DNA of 64,000 nt, taken from the NCBI GenBank assembly GCA_902728285.1, contig CACVBU010001300.1, positions 20,497 through 84,496 on the forward strand, read 5' to 3'. Positions 1 through 12,795 of this stretch are shown one piece after another. Below the pieces are notes generated by a model. That model did no database searches, was not told the origin of the DNA, and saw only the letters and a list, made by a program, of their open reading frames with translations. Position 1 is the first letter of the stretch; each line of letters opens with the position of its first letter. This stretch comes from Clytia hemisphaerica. Lineage: Eukaryota; Cnidaria; Hydrozoa; Leptothecata; Clytiidae. The translations under genes were made by a program, and so were the position numbers.

Positions 1-46
1 AAAAAGTAAAAATAGTCGCTCTAAAGGTAAGGATTTTCCTCTTTTT

Positions 47-1099
47 AGGTCTTTTTTTGGACCTACCCCGGTGGAGGTCCTATAAATTAACCTCTGTTCG
101 TTCGTTCGTTCGTTTGTTCGTTCGTTACCAACTTTTCTCGAGATTGGCTCTTTTATTGTTTATGATTTTTTGCACAAAGATGCATAACTATAAACCCTCG
201 AATTTGACGGAGCCTGATTTTTGAAAAAAAATGTTTTTGGGCAAATTTGGGCCAAAAAACGGCTAAAAAATGGTTTTTTTTGGACTTTGCAAAAAATTGG
301 ATCATTATTTATTTCTAATCTTTTGCATGTAAGTAGGGTACCATCATAGGTATAAGATGGCTCAAGCAGGATTTTGCAAAAAAAATTTGTTGACTCAAAA
401 AACGCATGTTTATCTATAAGAATCACTATTAATAAGCATACATCAATGTTCTTAGTCAAATTACTCAATTTTTTTTATGAGATAGATGTTTTTTTTGCTC
501 ATGAGGGCTTACTTTTGAAGAATATGTGTGTTTAGACATGAAATTTTGGTTGCTTGGCGTGTTTTTATAGAAAAACTGGCCAAATTCGATATATTTTTAT
601 AAGCACATTATCAATTACTTAGGTATTAGCTTTTCTCGAGATTGGCTCTTTCATTGTTTATGATTTTTTGCACAAATATGCATAACTATAAACCCTTGAA
701 TGTGACGGAGCTCGATTTTTGAAAAAAAATTTTGGGGTAAATTTCGGCTAAAAATCGGCCAAAAAAGAGTTTTTTGGACTTTGTGAAATATTGGATCATT
801 GTTTTTTTCTGATTTTTTGCATGAAAGTAGGTAAAAGATGGCTGAAGCAGATTTTTGTAAAAAATAATTTTTCAGCTCAAAAAAATTACTAATTTTTTGA
901 CGAGATGGATGGTCTTTTGCTCACGAAGTCTTGAATATGAAAATGTTTTTTTCATAAGAAACAAACGACTAATTTTAATAGATCGTCACTATTTGTGTTC
1001 TGAATGATTGTTTAATGGTCACGTCACGTATATATCAATTATAAATATGTTAAATGCACAAATAGGTAGGTCCATAAAAGTATCACTTGTTAATGGTAC
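47..1099. repeat. 1-kb dispersed repeat, copy 1
   Basis: Begins TTTTTTTGGACC, then a (TTCG)n microsatellite (about 95-127), and ends at AGGTAGGTCCATAAAAGTATCACTTG. It is colinear with 58405-59452. Inside, a segment starting CTTTTCTCGAGATTGGCTC is duplicated (about 133 and 632). No coding potential. GGACCT/AGGTCC at the two ends may be short inverted termini. Class unknown. Confidence 0.7.
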
Positions 1100-1900
1100 A
1101 ACCATGAAAAGAAATCATGAAAAATAAAAGAAATTTCTAAATTTTCTATAATTGTCTCTCTAAGAGTAACTGTTGCCGTCTTTGTCTCTGTAAAGAATGG
1201 TGGAAGTCTGGTCCGCACATACCCGATATTCTAGTACCCCCTAGTACCCCCTCCCCGCAGTACACCTTACGATGTGGTGGAATGCAACAGGGTACATTTT
1301 AAGGGAACGAACTTTGACAAGCAACGAAAATCTTGAAAAATTTAGATATTGGCGACCTATTGACCTTGTTTTGAGCAATTTTGATGAATCATTTAGGCAA
1401 AATGCAAAAAGGATAAATTTTGTGAGAATTTATTTTAGCGAGTGAGTAAAATATTTAATTTTGGCGAGAACAAATTTTGGCAAATTTTTTCCCTTTATGT
1501 AAATCATTTACTGGCAAACACATGTTTGTCTTAAGAACACGAGGTTCAATTTTCGCCGAAACCTTTGAACAAATTAAGAACAGCTGGCTCAGATTTCAAA
1601 AATAACTTAAGATTGATTTGATAATGATAAGAATACTTAAGCCTGAAAATCTCCAAAAAAAATTACTGTTTCTTATAAAAAGTAAAGGTATGCGCAAACC
1701 TCAAAAAAATTACTGTTTCTAGTACAACACCTCTCCGAGTGTGAGTGCAAAAAGATTGTATAAAATTTCCCTGTGGGATTCCACTTTTTCCACACAACTG
1801 CTTTTGTTGAACTTCTAATGGTAAGGCTTCCTTCTTCTTTCAATTATTTTAAATTTACACAGCTGTCATTCCAGCGAGGTTTTAAAAGTTTGATCATTCA

Positions 1901-2137
1901 CACGTTTTTTTTTATAAGAACATCCAAAATTTTTGAAGCCTTTGGATTGGGTTTCGAGCCTGAAAATGTTCTTAACATAATCTTATTTTAACCAATTTGT
2001 GATCATTTTTACCAATTTTCCTAAGAAGTCGAGTATTTTTGAGTTCATAAAACCTTAAAATGTTCTTAACTTGTTCTTAACATTTTGGCCGTCGAACCCT
2101 TATGTTCTTATAAAGTTTGTTCTTATAAAAAAACGTG
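1901..2137. mobile_element. TA-MITE, CACGTTTTTT...AAAAACGTG family
   Basis: Ends CACGTTTTTTTTTATAAGAA / TTCTTATAAAAAAACGTG, followed by TA on the right; the left flank is CA, so one TSD base is mutated. The interior is built from diverged TGTTCTTAAC repeats. Non-coding. Confidence 0.75.
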
Positions 2138-2139
2138 TA

Positions 2140-4017
2140 CAGATCGAATTTTAACTCAACAAACCGTAATGGACCAGAATTGAATTGATTTTATATCCTC
2201 AATATAATTGATGATTGAAATTTGATGGTTTTTCGAATATTAAAATCTGAGATTCTACTGACATATTTTTTTTCTCATTTCTATTGAAAAATCAACTGCA
2301 AGGATGATTGATGGAGTGATGCTACCAACAAATGAAAAAATTGAACACAAAGCGAGTTAGGTACTTTAAAACACATATGATTTATCAAACCCTTTTGTTT
2401 TTTACTCGTATGATTTGATCACAATTCAGGGCTGAAAGCATCGAGTGAAGACCCGAAGGGAAAATGAACCTTTAAGATTTGCACCGCATTTAGAATAATG
2501 GATTGAAACTATCGCTTTCTTTGTTTTCACGCGGCATATTTTCCATTCCATTGTTTGTGTTAAAGTCGTTCTAGATCGGATTTAATAATGGCTTAATTTC
2601 CAATCTAGAGTTTCAACTCGATAGTGTGAAAGGAACTTTTAAACGCACTCTTCAATTTTGAAGTCATTTTTCTCTCTACAGCGTTTCACATTGGTTTCCC
2701 TGCACACCAGCCAGTTAGTTCAGTAACCAGCTGCAAGATCACATATGCATCTGTTGCACAACCTCAGGTATTTTTGCACTCTTTTACTTTACACTTAAAT
2801 TGCATCATTCTGAAAATAAGATATCCTCATTTTTCTTTCTGAAAAAGTAAGGGCTACTCATGTCAAAATGCACTGTAGTTTGACACAAATATTGGTACAA
2901 TATGGTTAAAAAGAACACCAGTGGCACTTAGGCTAAAGAGATTTGGGGACAGAGGAGACAGGCTTTTTTTCACCACAATTCCTAAAATGTGCCTTTATAT
3001 TTAAGTGGATCTAGAAAAGTATTATAAAATTTTCGACTAGTAGCGGCATTCTAAAGAACTTTAGATTGTGAAGGCTTTAGTCCGCCTTTTGTAAATTTTG
3101 ACCTCCGAAGGATCCTTTTTTCAAACCTTAACAGAACAATCCGTCGATTGGGAAAAGTAGTACCTGAACCGTTTCCATATAACATGTAAAGTTGTTTGAT
3201 AGTGAAAGTTTTTGAAGTTCTGAAATTTATTTGAGGTATGCAAAGGTTTTATTTTCGCATTAGCCTCTTAAAAAGGTTGTCTACAAACATTTAGTCCACA
3301 TTTAGTCTGCACTTGTAAATAGAGTATAAACAATAATAAAAAGGTCATAAATCACTTATTATTGCTTTCGTCTCTTCTTCTCAACTTTCAAGTCATCCAA
3401 TTTCTGCAAACATTTTATTTCACAAGAATTTTTAGACTTTGCATCTCTTTCTCAGTTCTTAGTCTTTGGACTGGTTAATTAAAAATCGTTAAGAGTTTAC
3501 AGTATAATATTTCCTGAATGCAAGTTCATAATGACCTTATCTTTATCTTTAAAATAAAGTTGGATTCCAGGAATTCCTGACACGTACTGAAAATCTTTAC
3601 ATTGACTTGATGCTACCTATGCTTACAATAAATTGACTTTTTCTAACGCAATAGAGTTTTGCTTGCTTTTAAAGGGACGTTTTTTGCCAAGTGATGAAAC
3701 GACGAAGTGAACCCCTATGATTTCATTGTCTCTTTAAAAAAAAGAGGTTGCCACTTTTTGATGATGTTGTTTGTCAAAATACAGTCAATTGTATAAAGAG
3801 GAGTGAGTAGATTGTTTTTGTAGAGCACATGGGTTTTTAAGGATGTGATTTCTCATTATGAAGAACTACATAGACGTTGATGGATTTGATTTTTCTTTGG
3901 GAAATTTTGGTGCTTCGATGGATGTGAATGTGTTTTTTATTGTTGTATTGAGAAAAAATAGTGTATAGGGCCCCTACGTATAGTTTTGCAATTACTTAGA
4001 GCTAGTCTACAAAATAG
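2140..4017. other. Gene-free AT-rich intergenic stretch
   Basis: No convincing ORF, RNA gene or delimited element. A decayed fragment of the CATTGAG-type family may lie at 2450-2545. The rest is unassigned. Confidence 0.5.
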
Positions 4018-4140
4018 AAAGCTCCAGGCTTTTAGGTCTACAGGCACTGCTATGGGCGGCCACTAGTGACATCCACCGGGAATTCGCTTTTTAATAGGAT
4101 TAAACATGAAACGAAGGCAGATATGAAGTAGCCTAACTTA
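4018..4140. repeat. Short dispersed repeat, copy 1 (pair with 15550-15640)
   Basis: AGCTCCAGGCTTTTAGG(T/C)CTA near one end and AACGAAG(G/A)(C/A)AGATATGA-GTAGCCTA near the other are shared with 15550-15640, which is shorter. Class unknown. Confidence 0.45.
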
Positions 4141-4250
4141 GTAGAATCTATTAGTATTACCAACTTTTTAAATGACTACGTATTCATTTCATATACTGTA
4201 GCTTTTGGTCAAATCCATCGTTGGCCACTATTCAAAATTCTCAATGTTAT

Positions 4251-4450
4251 CAAAAGGTTTTTCTTAAGAACAAACTATATAAGAACACAAGGCTTCGATG
4301 GCCAGAATATTAAGAACTAAGGTAAGAATATTTTGAGGACTCTAAACATCTTATCTTAAAATACAAAAATACTCACAAAATGGTGAAACTCAAAAAGTTA
4401 AGAACATCAGAAGGCTTCAAAAATTTTGCATGTTCTTATAAAAACCTTGT
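4251..4450. mobile_element. TA-MITE of the TATAAGAACA family, diverged ends
   Basis: Same interior words as the family (AAGAACA, GGCTTCGATGGCCA, TTGTTCTTATA type), with ends CAAAAGGTTTTT / AAAACCTTG and TA on the right. Confidence 0.55.
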
Positions 4451-4517
4451 ATTAAATTTTTGTATTTGATTTGAAAATACTTTCAGTCGTTGTTCACTAT
4501 TCAAAATTATTCTGAAT

Positions 4518-4700
4518 AGGCCATTTTACAGTCGAAATGGATCATGGGTAATCAGGACTGATTGCGCCCCAATTTAACGGTTTCCCGTTGGTTAGACGTA
4601 AAAATCTCTAAAAATTTTCAAAACATTTAACCAATAGTAATTCGTTAGTAGCGTGCAATGGTTCTGATTACCCATTACGCTTTGCGACTGTGAAATGGCC
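4518..4700. mobile_element. Small TA-flanked MITE, GGCCATTT(T/C)ACAGTCG ends
   Basis: Inverted ends GGCCATTTTACAGTCG and CGACTGTGAAATGGCC with inner GGGTAATCAG / CTGATTACCC arms, flanked by TA on each side; 183 bp, non-coding. Confidence 0.65.
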
Positions 4701-5462
4701 TATGTTTAATACTAAGGATCATGAGGGTGAAAAAAGAGTTAAAAATCCAAGTGCATACATTTCTTCTGGACAAGAGCCTCTTTTTATTCTCTTGTAAAAA
4801 GCCGTTTGAATGACCTTTGATAGTTCCTGTTTGAGTTTAGTTATGAGCTCAGTCAAATGAGTGGGTTGCAGGAACCGGGTTCAAAACTTTTGCTTTCATA
4901 CTGCACTGGGGTTTTCTCTGATTTTTTTTGTTGACTTATTGTTTTAATTGTTTAAAAAGGAAAATAAAGAAAATTGACACATTAATGTTAAATCCTTTTA
5001 TAAGAATCGTTTTTAAAGTTAGGTTGGATTTTATCCTCATTAAACAAGCATCCACTGTACAGAAGAAGGATATAAATCAATCAGATAGGTCCCTTTAAAA
5101 ATATTATGAAGGATGTGTATGTAATAGTTTATTTCAAGTTGACGAACAGGTAGCAACAAAGGTTAATAAAAGTCAATGCTACTTTACAATTTGTAAGGTG
5201 ATTACAAAATTCCGACACCGTCAATATAGGTCAGTTTATATATACGGCAGTTTCTGCACGGGCATGATGTAGGCCTCCAACTTATGAAATACCAAAAGCT
5301 TATCAAATTTAAATGATCAGTTACTATTATTATTAAGAAACCATTATCATAATACACTATCAGACTGTTATTGTGTTATATATGCTTATAAGTAATATCT
5401 CGTGTTATTCACGAGTTAAAACAATCTTTATTATCACAATACAAACGAATAATTATAATACG

Positions 5463-5789
5463 TCACTCGACATAACTAACTTGCATTCCTGAGCTGGAAA
5501 ATAATTTTCTTTGCGTAACGCTCATGTTAATGCCTGTCTCAAGTAGATACTTCTCTCTCATCACTAGCAGCGTCTCTTTTGATGGGTTCATACCACTTAA
5601 TTTTGTAATGAGGTAATATAGAATTGTGTAATATGGTTGTGGGGTGTAATCTGTAAAGAGTTTTCTTTTGTAACAGCTGAATGTGTGTAGTACTGTATGT
5701 GTTGTAATATGGAATGGTATATTGTTGTCTGTTGATATATTGGTGATTACCTTTCTTGATAGCTTCTCCAATGACGCCAATTTTGGCAA
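5463..5789 (-). CDS. Hypothetical 108-codon ORF of unknown nature
   Basis: Open frame starting MPKLASLEKLSRKVITNIS and ending SSSGMQVSYVE. Composition is less biased than random ORFs here, and there is no repeat in it. No domain is recognised. An AAAG|GTAATC sequence early in the frame could be a donor instead, which would make this a partial exon. No supporting neighbour or promoter is visible, so it may be chance. Confidence 0.15.
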   Translation of the reverse strand: MPKLASLEKLSRKVITNISTDNNIPFHITTHTVLHTFSCYKRKLFTDYTPQPYYTILYYLITKLSGMNPSKETLLVMREKYLLETGINMSVTQRKLFSSSGMQVSYVE

Positions 5790-5926
5790 ATTATATATTT
5801 TTTAATTTTCAAAATTCAAAAAGACGACATTTTGATATATTGTTGGATGTCTCGGAGAAGAATGAAGACCACGTTTACACGCTACGGTGATGCTATTTTA
5901 GTTTTTACGTCATTTCCAACCAATAG

Positions 5927-6236
5927 AATGGGCTTTTCAAGAAAAAAACTTTACCCCCACTGTTTAGGATATTGATTTTTCGAAGTATCGAACCCACTGG
6001 ATATCCACTCTTGAAAATATGCTCAACCCCATGGATATCCTCTCTTATAAAGATGCTTACCCCTGGATATCGTATTTTTTACTCGAAAAGACACTTTACC
6101 CCCTGGATATCTGCTACCTTGTAGATATTTAAATCCCCTATGGATATCCACTTTTGAACAAAAATCGTTAACACCCCCCCCCCCCTCCCCGATATCCTCA
6201 ACTTGGGGGCACAGACTATTTCTTGAAAAGCCCATT
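5927..6236. mobile_element. MITE with AATGGGCTTTTCAAGAAA ends and internal ATGGATATCC repeats
   Basis: Perfect 18-bp inverted ends AATGGGCTTTTCAAGAAA. The interior carries about seven copies of (C)TGGATATC(C), each preceded by a CCCC tract, and a poly-C run at about 6174-6186. TSD is not clear. Confidence 0.6.
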
Positions 6237-6300
6237 AGCTTCATTTCGTTTCGGAGCGAAACGGAACTGTTACCTACGAACATGGTCAAATCTTCCACCA

Positions 6301-6388
6301 ACACTGCTCTGTTGATACTTATGTTCTTGATATTTCGGCCATCAAAGCCTTATGTTCTTATTCAGTTTGTTCTTTTAAAAAACGTGTG
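6301..6388. mobile_element. Truncated TA-MITE fragment (TATAAGAACA family)
   Basis: Only the right half of the family is present: TTCGGCCATCAAAGCCTTATG followed by the TTTGTTCTTTTAAAAAACGTG end; the left end is missing. Confidence 0.5.
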
Positions 6389-6766
6389 AAGTGTTCCAAA
6401 TTTGAGCAATTTTCCTAGTGCATTTAGGTTTAGAGGTTTTGTTGATCTTGCAACCAACTTACACAATTGGAGATCGGTTTTCTTATGAAAAGTCTATGAT
6501 TCTACTTTTTGCGAGATTTGGTATCTGCTTTGTGCAACAATGGTTACCTGTATGTGATGAGCGGGGTGATGAGTTTTTCAATGTTTCACAATGTGGCTTT
6601 TCCATCTTTGCGAAAGTGCAAAACTCAAGAGATATATAATACTTATGCAGTTTTCATTTTCTTTTGGTAGAAAGTTTCCCTTAATTCTTCTTGGAATTGA
6701 AATTGCACAATTTGAGGCTTAGAGTTTTACTGCGGTTGCTTTCAGACGTAGAATATCTATCAACTA

Positions 6767-7037
6767 CACTTTTATTTTTTATGAGAACAATTTCATAAAA
6801 ACGAAGAGGCTCAAAATCGCCAAAAAATAAGAATATCTTAAGAACAATGCTGAGCCTGAAATTACTCAATTTCAAGCAATTTGGGGTTCAAAGTAATAAA
6901 AATTGGGTATACCGCTTAAATACCTCAGTTGCACCCTATCGATAAGAACAGGATAAGAACAATTTGAGGCTTGACTTCCAAAAAAATGAGAACAGCCGAG
7001 CCTCAGCAAAATTTTACTGGTTCTTATAAAAAAAGTG
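6767..7037. mobile_element. TA-MITE, CACTTTT subfamily
   Basis: CACTTTTATTTTTTATGAGAA / TTCTTATAAAAAAAGTG ends with TA on both sides. It shares the interior words GCTGAGCCTGAAATTACTC and TCAATTTCAAGCAATTT with 9799-10044. Confidence 0.75.
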
Positions 7038-7039
7038 TA

Positions 7040-8440
7040 GCCAACGTAAGTCTATTATCGATGTCGATACATTATGGTTTTAGTAAAAAGGCCTTTGAAT
7101 TAGTTTGTAAACACATAAGTCAAATCGTTCCTTTTTGATCTGATTCATTTCCAGGCCGAAAGTTTGCTGTTTTCATAGGTTAGCTGACAAACAAAGCTAT
7201 ACATGACGCAAGCTCTTGAAATTGGCTCAATTCATTCATTTTTTTAAATAAATTTCCGAGAACTTAACATGAACAATTCTTACATTTGAAACTGCGCCAT
7301 AAATTTTGTCTTTCCTTTTAGATGGTTTTTGATGGTCTGACGAAGTAAAGTATAGTTTAACTAGTAGTTCGCCAGTTTGGAGTCCTTTAGTTACCTGGAT
7401 ATTCAGGTAGGCTGTAATTATTTTTTTGAATTTTTTTTTGGGTAAATACCTGTTCTTCATAAATCTATTTGCATACCATTAAAAAGAAGCAGTGCACACG
7501 TATTCACTCTGTTTGTTTTATGACTGCGTATCGTGTATAAAATTCCCGTTCAAGAGTTACACTAAATTTGGGGTAACCTGTTTAAAATTCAATCTTCTTA
7601 AAAAAAACATAGAAATCCAATGACTTTATCAACCTCTAGCCATTGATAAAACTTGAAGATCTCTCATATAAGGCTTACTAATCTACTAATCAAGCTAATC
7701 AAGTTTCTAAAACTCAAAAACACAAAGACGGGAACGCATCCTCTATAACAAAACATATCAGAGGGGATGCGTGCAGCCTAATAATAAAGAAGCAATGCGC
7801 ATGCGTATTAAATAATTGCGTACAGTAAAGAAGTGACCGATCTTTAGTTTATAGTTATCTATCTAGACCAAACGTTAACCTTAAAACATTAAAATTTGAA
7901 ACAATAGTTTGCTGCTTCTTGGATATCCAGTCTAACAAAATTGTTAGAAATTATTTAAGTTTTTACAGAAACGGGATGTCTTTTTACATCGATAAATCTT
8001 AATTGAATCTTGAGAAAGTCAAACAAATGACAATTTAGGGATTAAACAATGTCAAATATGACATGGTAATTGGTTTCATTTTAGTCCCAAAATGACAAGT
8101 AGAGTCGTTTAAAAAGTTACATTTTCTTGAATGAACAACGTGACGATCCAGGATGTCTAGGTAGTGCCACAAAGGGGTTTATGGAGGTTTTATGAAGGTT
8201 ATCTTGTAACTTTTATAATAATTATATGATGGCTGAAGAATTTCACCACTAATTTTAAATAGTGCTATTTAGATATATGACTGTCAAGGGACCAAGGGTT
8301 TTTTTTAGAAAGATTCAGATTACGGAGTATTTTATATTACTTCCCTGCTGAGGGAAATGTTCGAATTACAGAAAGATTCAAATAATAGAGGTTCGAATTG
8401 TAGAAAGTTGATTTGTATTGTGTCAGCATGGTATACTTTA
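7040..8440. other. Gene-free stretch with a small hairpin
   Basis: Nothing coding is seen. GGGAACGCATCCTCT...AGAGGGGATGCGTGC (about 7731-7770) forms a short hairpin; 8340-8410 has decayed pogo-like words. Confidence 0.4.
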
Positions 8441-8631
8441 ACTTTACTAAATTGTGATTGGTTTTTAACTGGCGGAAAAACCATAAAAGTGGGGAGGCTG
8501 AAGACTCAAAATGGGTTAAAACTCGCTAAGAATTTGAGAAAACAATCTCATTTACTCAAAAGTGGGGAGGCTGAAGTCTCCCCAGTCTCCCCGTTTCCGC
8601 CGTATACTTTAGTTTTACTAAATCGTGATTG

Positions 8632-8931
8632 CCCGGGGGGGTACTACCCTTGTCGACCGACGGGGGTGCTCCGCTGAGGTTCGAAAAATGGACCCTACGT
8701 GGGACTCGAAATTTGCGAAAAAAGTGACCCTGAATGGGACTGAAATTCCAAAATTTTCTCAAATTTTCTCCTTTTTCCCCAAATTTTCCAAAAATAGGCA
8801 CCCTACGAGGGACTGATTTTTCTATTTTGGTGTTTTTGCGACCCTACCTGGGACTCGTGGAGGTTAAAAAAGGTACCCTGACCAGCGGAGCATCCCCGTA
8901 ACCCATCTTGCCCTAGTACCCCCCCCCCGGG
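8632..8931. mobile_element. 300-bp hAT-like MITE with 8-bp TSD
   Basis: Ends CCCGGGGGGGTACTA / TAGTACCCCCCCCCCGGG, flanked by the exact 8-bp duplication CGTGATTG (8624-8631 and 8932-8939). A related uninterrupted sequence (TTTACTAAATTGTGATTGG at about 8443) gives the empty-site structure. The interior has diverged GACCCTACGTGGGACT-type repeats. Non-coding. Confidence 0.85.
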
Positions 8932-9798
8932 CGTGATTGGTTTTTAACTGCTCATCGCATATGAATGCAAATCGATTTAAACTGATTGAGAGTTAAACTT
9001 TAAGGTCAAAATGATCTGACCTTTACTCGTTAGTTGAGATCTTCGATTGATTATGCATTTCACTGATTTCACTGTCTTAGTCAAAGCGCTATAAGTTATC
9101 TTATTTTGGTATTTGATTGTTTTAGTTAGTCGCATGTACTTGGAATCAGATCTGATTATGTGTTATGGTTTTACTACTCTCTGCACAATTAAGAGTCCTC
9201 AATACTTGAGTAGAGCTTGTAGCATAAGATTAAGAAACAAGTGTATTACTTCTCAATCTTTCAAGTTTCTTGCTTACGCCAAGTTGCGATTTCTCTTGTT
9301 TGCAATACTTTTCCTTTTTCTGTTTGTCTTGTATATAAATGGATGTAAACAAAACAAATTCTGACTTGTCATCAATAATAACCTACTTTTTTTCGGTTGT
9401 ATGCCTTTTTAGTAACATTCATATATCAAGTGTCAACCCAAGCATCACTTAAGAGAAATTCTTTTTATAAGAATATTGTATTGTTCAAAGATAGAGATAT
9501 TTCAAACTAACTTAACTTGGGAGTATCACAATTTTGGCTTAGCTTAATTTTTAGTTCTTTAGATTTGATTTTGCCTTTCTGTTTTAAAATTTATCTTGAA
9601 ATTCATCCATTGATTTTTTCAAATTCAAAGTTGTTTAAGATTCTTTCTTATAGATCAAAACAGTTTGTTACAAGTGAGACGTTAGGTATTACAAATAAGC
9701 TGCTTTTCTTAACATAGTATCACGCGTATAGAGCACAGGGCAAGTGTTGAGTGAAAGGTTTCATTAAGTCATACGAAATTATGAGCTACGACGTAATA

Positions 9799-10044
9799 CA
9801 CCTTTTTTATAAGAACAATGTATAAGAACATCTAGGCCAAAAAATAATTAACAATTTAATAATACTGCTGAGCCTGAAATTACTCAATTTCAAGCAATTT
9901 AGGGGTCAAAGCAGTAAATATTGGGTATAACTCAATTACACCCTTAAATAAGAACAGGATGACAACAATTTTTTGCTCAAAGTGCCAAAAAATAAGAAAA
10001 GCCGAGGCTCAGCAAAATTTTACCGGTTCTTATAAAAGAAAGTG
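9799..10044. mobile_element. TA-MITE, CACTTTT subfamily
   Basis: CACCTTTTTTATAAGAACA / GTTCTTATAAAAGAAAGTG ends with TA on both sides; the interior is shared with 6767-7037. Confidence 0.75.
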
Positions 10045-10137
10045 TATATACTTTTATTGGCTCTAGGTCACGCTTTAGCATCGATGTCCCTTAACTGTGT
10101 TGCAAACTCTTCCATCCGTCACTTACACGCTTTTTCT

Positions 10138-10543
10138 TAGACTGGAGTCGTTTATAATGCGTGTAATCCTAATAATACCAATACTAATAATAATAATACG
10201 GGATTTAGTTTGTATAAACGACTGGAAGAATCCGGTGTTCCAGCCTTATAGATACCCCGGCTAGCTACGCAGAATCTTGCGTAGTGAGAAAACAATTTAT
10301 CAAGCAACAACAAACTCTCAAAACGAAATCAACTCAAATGAAAAACTTTCAATACACAAATCCACACATATTTTTTTTCTCAAGAATTATTTTGAGCAGG
10401 AAAAAATTATAATTGCAATATTGACAATTTTCTTTTGTTTAGAGTTAGTGCACAAAGGTTTCTAGACGACTCAAATTGTTCCATTCATTACTTTTTGCTT
10501 TATTTCTACTATGTATAAATTAGTCGTCTAGCTTGCTCGACTA
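10138..10543. mobile_element. 406-bp TAGACTGG...GACTA element, 9-bp TSD, copy 1
   Basis: Flanked by the exact 9-bp duplication GCTTTTTCT (10129-10137, 10544-10552). Near-identical to 37106-37504. Non-coding; contains three short hairpins (GTCGTTTATA...TATAAACGAC, CTACGCA...TGCGTAG, CTAGACGACT...AGTCGTCTAG) and a TAA microsatellite. TIR limited to TAG/CTA plus weak similarity. The 9-bp TSD suggests a Mutator-like element. Confidence 0.85.
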
Positions 10544-11019
10544 GCTTTTTCTTCAAGAACAATTATACGAGAACGCGAGGCTGAGTATTGGAATAATTTT
10601 CAACTAATTAAAGTAAGTCCAATTTCTAAGTCTAAAAATTAGTGAATCTCTTGGAAAATATCCCCTTTAGAATCCTACCCACAACAAGGTAATTTGAATA
10701 GATTTAAGATCAATATGATATGATATTCTTATAATTAACTCTGTGAGGTCTCCAAGCACCCTGCTAATAATAAGTAGTAAAAACAAGTTTTACTATTGAT
10801 CTCGTCCAAGTTCAGTAAGGTGTAATAGGAAACCCACAACAATGCATTATCAACCATTTGCTGTTAAGACTTGAATTACACAAAGTAAGCCACGTTTCTA
10901 CAGGATCTCACAAAACAGGTCGATCAGTGATTGTTGAGTGATTTCTTTTGATTCTGAAATTTTTGGAAGAAGACGAACTGACTAACTAGCTAGATATATT
11001 GGAGTTTAGATGTTCTTAG

Positions 11020-11298
11020 CATCGAGGTTAAAGCCCCGAAGACGCTAGAGAGGAATCTTCAACCTTTCTTAACCAAGAAAAATTGAAGCCTTAGATTTAC
11101 GCCGCGTTTCGAATTAGAGATTGAATCTAGCCTTTCTTTGTTTTAAAGCGGCATATTTGAAATCTGGCGATGGGTTTTACTTTCAATTTGGATTTTGCGG
11201 GAAAACCACGTGGGGCTCTCGTATTGGCTGGGAAGAGAGTGGCTTCATTTTCATTTCAAGAGTTTCAAATATAGCCCCTTCGAAGCTTGAAATTAATG
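11020..11298. mobile_element. Diverged member of the CATTGAG...CAATG hAT-like family
   Basis: Starts CATCGAGGTTAAAGCCCCGAAG and ends CCCCTTCGAAGCTTGAAATTAATG; interior words (GAAGCCTTA, GCCGCG, GATTGAATCTAGC, TTTGTTTT) match 36450-36739 and 49681-49942. The 8-bp flanks GTTCTTAG/GTTTTAGT are similar but imperfect. A further decayed piece lies at about 2450-2545. Confidence 0.55.
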
Positions 11299-12654
11299 GT
11301 TTTAGTGTTGATTACACCCCTGTTTCGGTGATCTGCTGAGAACTTTTTAAGCCGTTGACGACGAAATGATGGAGCCAAACATGAATTGGTAGTGAAATAG
11401 TCAAAATCTAGTGTAAGGGGTTTTTATCCCGTTGTTTGGAACTTCAAAATCCAAACGTCTTTCCAAGTAAATGAGGGATTCAATATAGTTTTCTATCGAG
11501 GATGGAATTCCGGGGAATTTTTATCACTCGGGATGATTTATTTATGTACACTGAGAAACTTTGTGTTTAGGCGTCAGCGCCACAAACCAGGGATTCGAGG
11601 TTCCAATGTTCCGTTCAGTTCATATATAGCCGAGTTGGATGTGAAAACAATAAAAAAAAACCTTCTAAAAGTCCTTGGTTACTGGGTTATCCACGTAATA
11701 TATCAACTTTATCTATCTGTTGATTGTGCATACCGTCCATAAATCGAACACGTACGGGGAACACGATTTTGTTCGAGTTAAGTAGACATTCGAGTTATGG
11801 AGGTTCGAGTTAAAGAGATTCTACTATATAAGGAAAGGGATAACGTCTCGAAAACAATAACACCATCTTAATACAAAAAAATGGGAGGCCTTTAAAGAAA
11901 TAATCAACACCATATTTTAGGCTATCAAGAAAAGAAAGTTGACTAAAATGTCAAAACAGTTTACAAGCTATGGCTCCTCCCTAAAAACCTATCAAAAAGC
12001 TGGAGATTTTGAAGGGTCTTTTTGACATTTTTCGTAATATTTGTTATCTTTGCTGCGATTACTCTTAACAAAAACTCTTCAAAATATGTTTGTTATTTTT
12101 GCACCTCCAGTTCCATAAAAAGTGTTCTCTAGTAAATTTTTGTTGCTAATAAAACGCAAGGTGGGAAATCGGGAGAGTTTTTTTAAGCGGACCAAAACTT
12201 TTGTTCTGATTTGTTAGAAAAGTAGTTTATATTACACCCACTTTGCCAAAACCTTTCGGTTGAATTTAATGACAAGCATTCGAGCTGATATTATGGTATC
12301 ATACTTTTTTCACTTACTGACGGTTTATATCTTTTTAAAATTCACAGTATGAAATTATATCGATATTACAATTTTACCATTTCAAAATACCTATCTTTCA
12401 TTCATCATTATTAAGGGATATGGTGAGCTAACCTTTTGATGTTGACCGCGCTAATCCGCCAAAGGCTCAACTGTGAGCTTGAAAGTATCAATAACGGAAC
12501 GTAACTAGTTATTTTTATTTGCACTTTTGAAGACGGTGGAGTGACTTGTGATGACCCGCAGTTTTGACCCGCAAAATTACCCGTGGGCGGTAAAAGTGTT
12601 GATTTACCATCTGAAGTCAGTTCAAGACCTACCCTGGTCAAAATTCTTGCCAAA

Positions 12655-12780
12655 ATCTTGTAAGATCTGATAAGATCCTAGATAAGATCTGATAAGATCC
12701 AAGTGATATGTCAGATCTTGCAAGTTCTTACCAAGATCTTGCCAAGAAAATCCAAGATCTTGGATAAGTATAGGATCTTA
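12655..12780. repeat. AGATCTTG-rich degenerate tandem repeat
   Basis: Many variants of (G)ATAAGATC(C/T) and AAGATCTTG within 125 bp, alternately inverted because the core AGATCT is palindromic. Confidence 0.6.
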
Positions 12781-12795
12781 CGAGCTAGAACGCCA

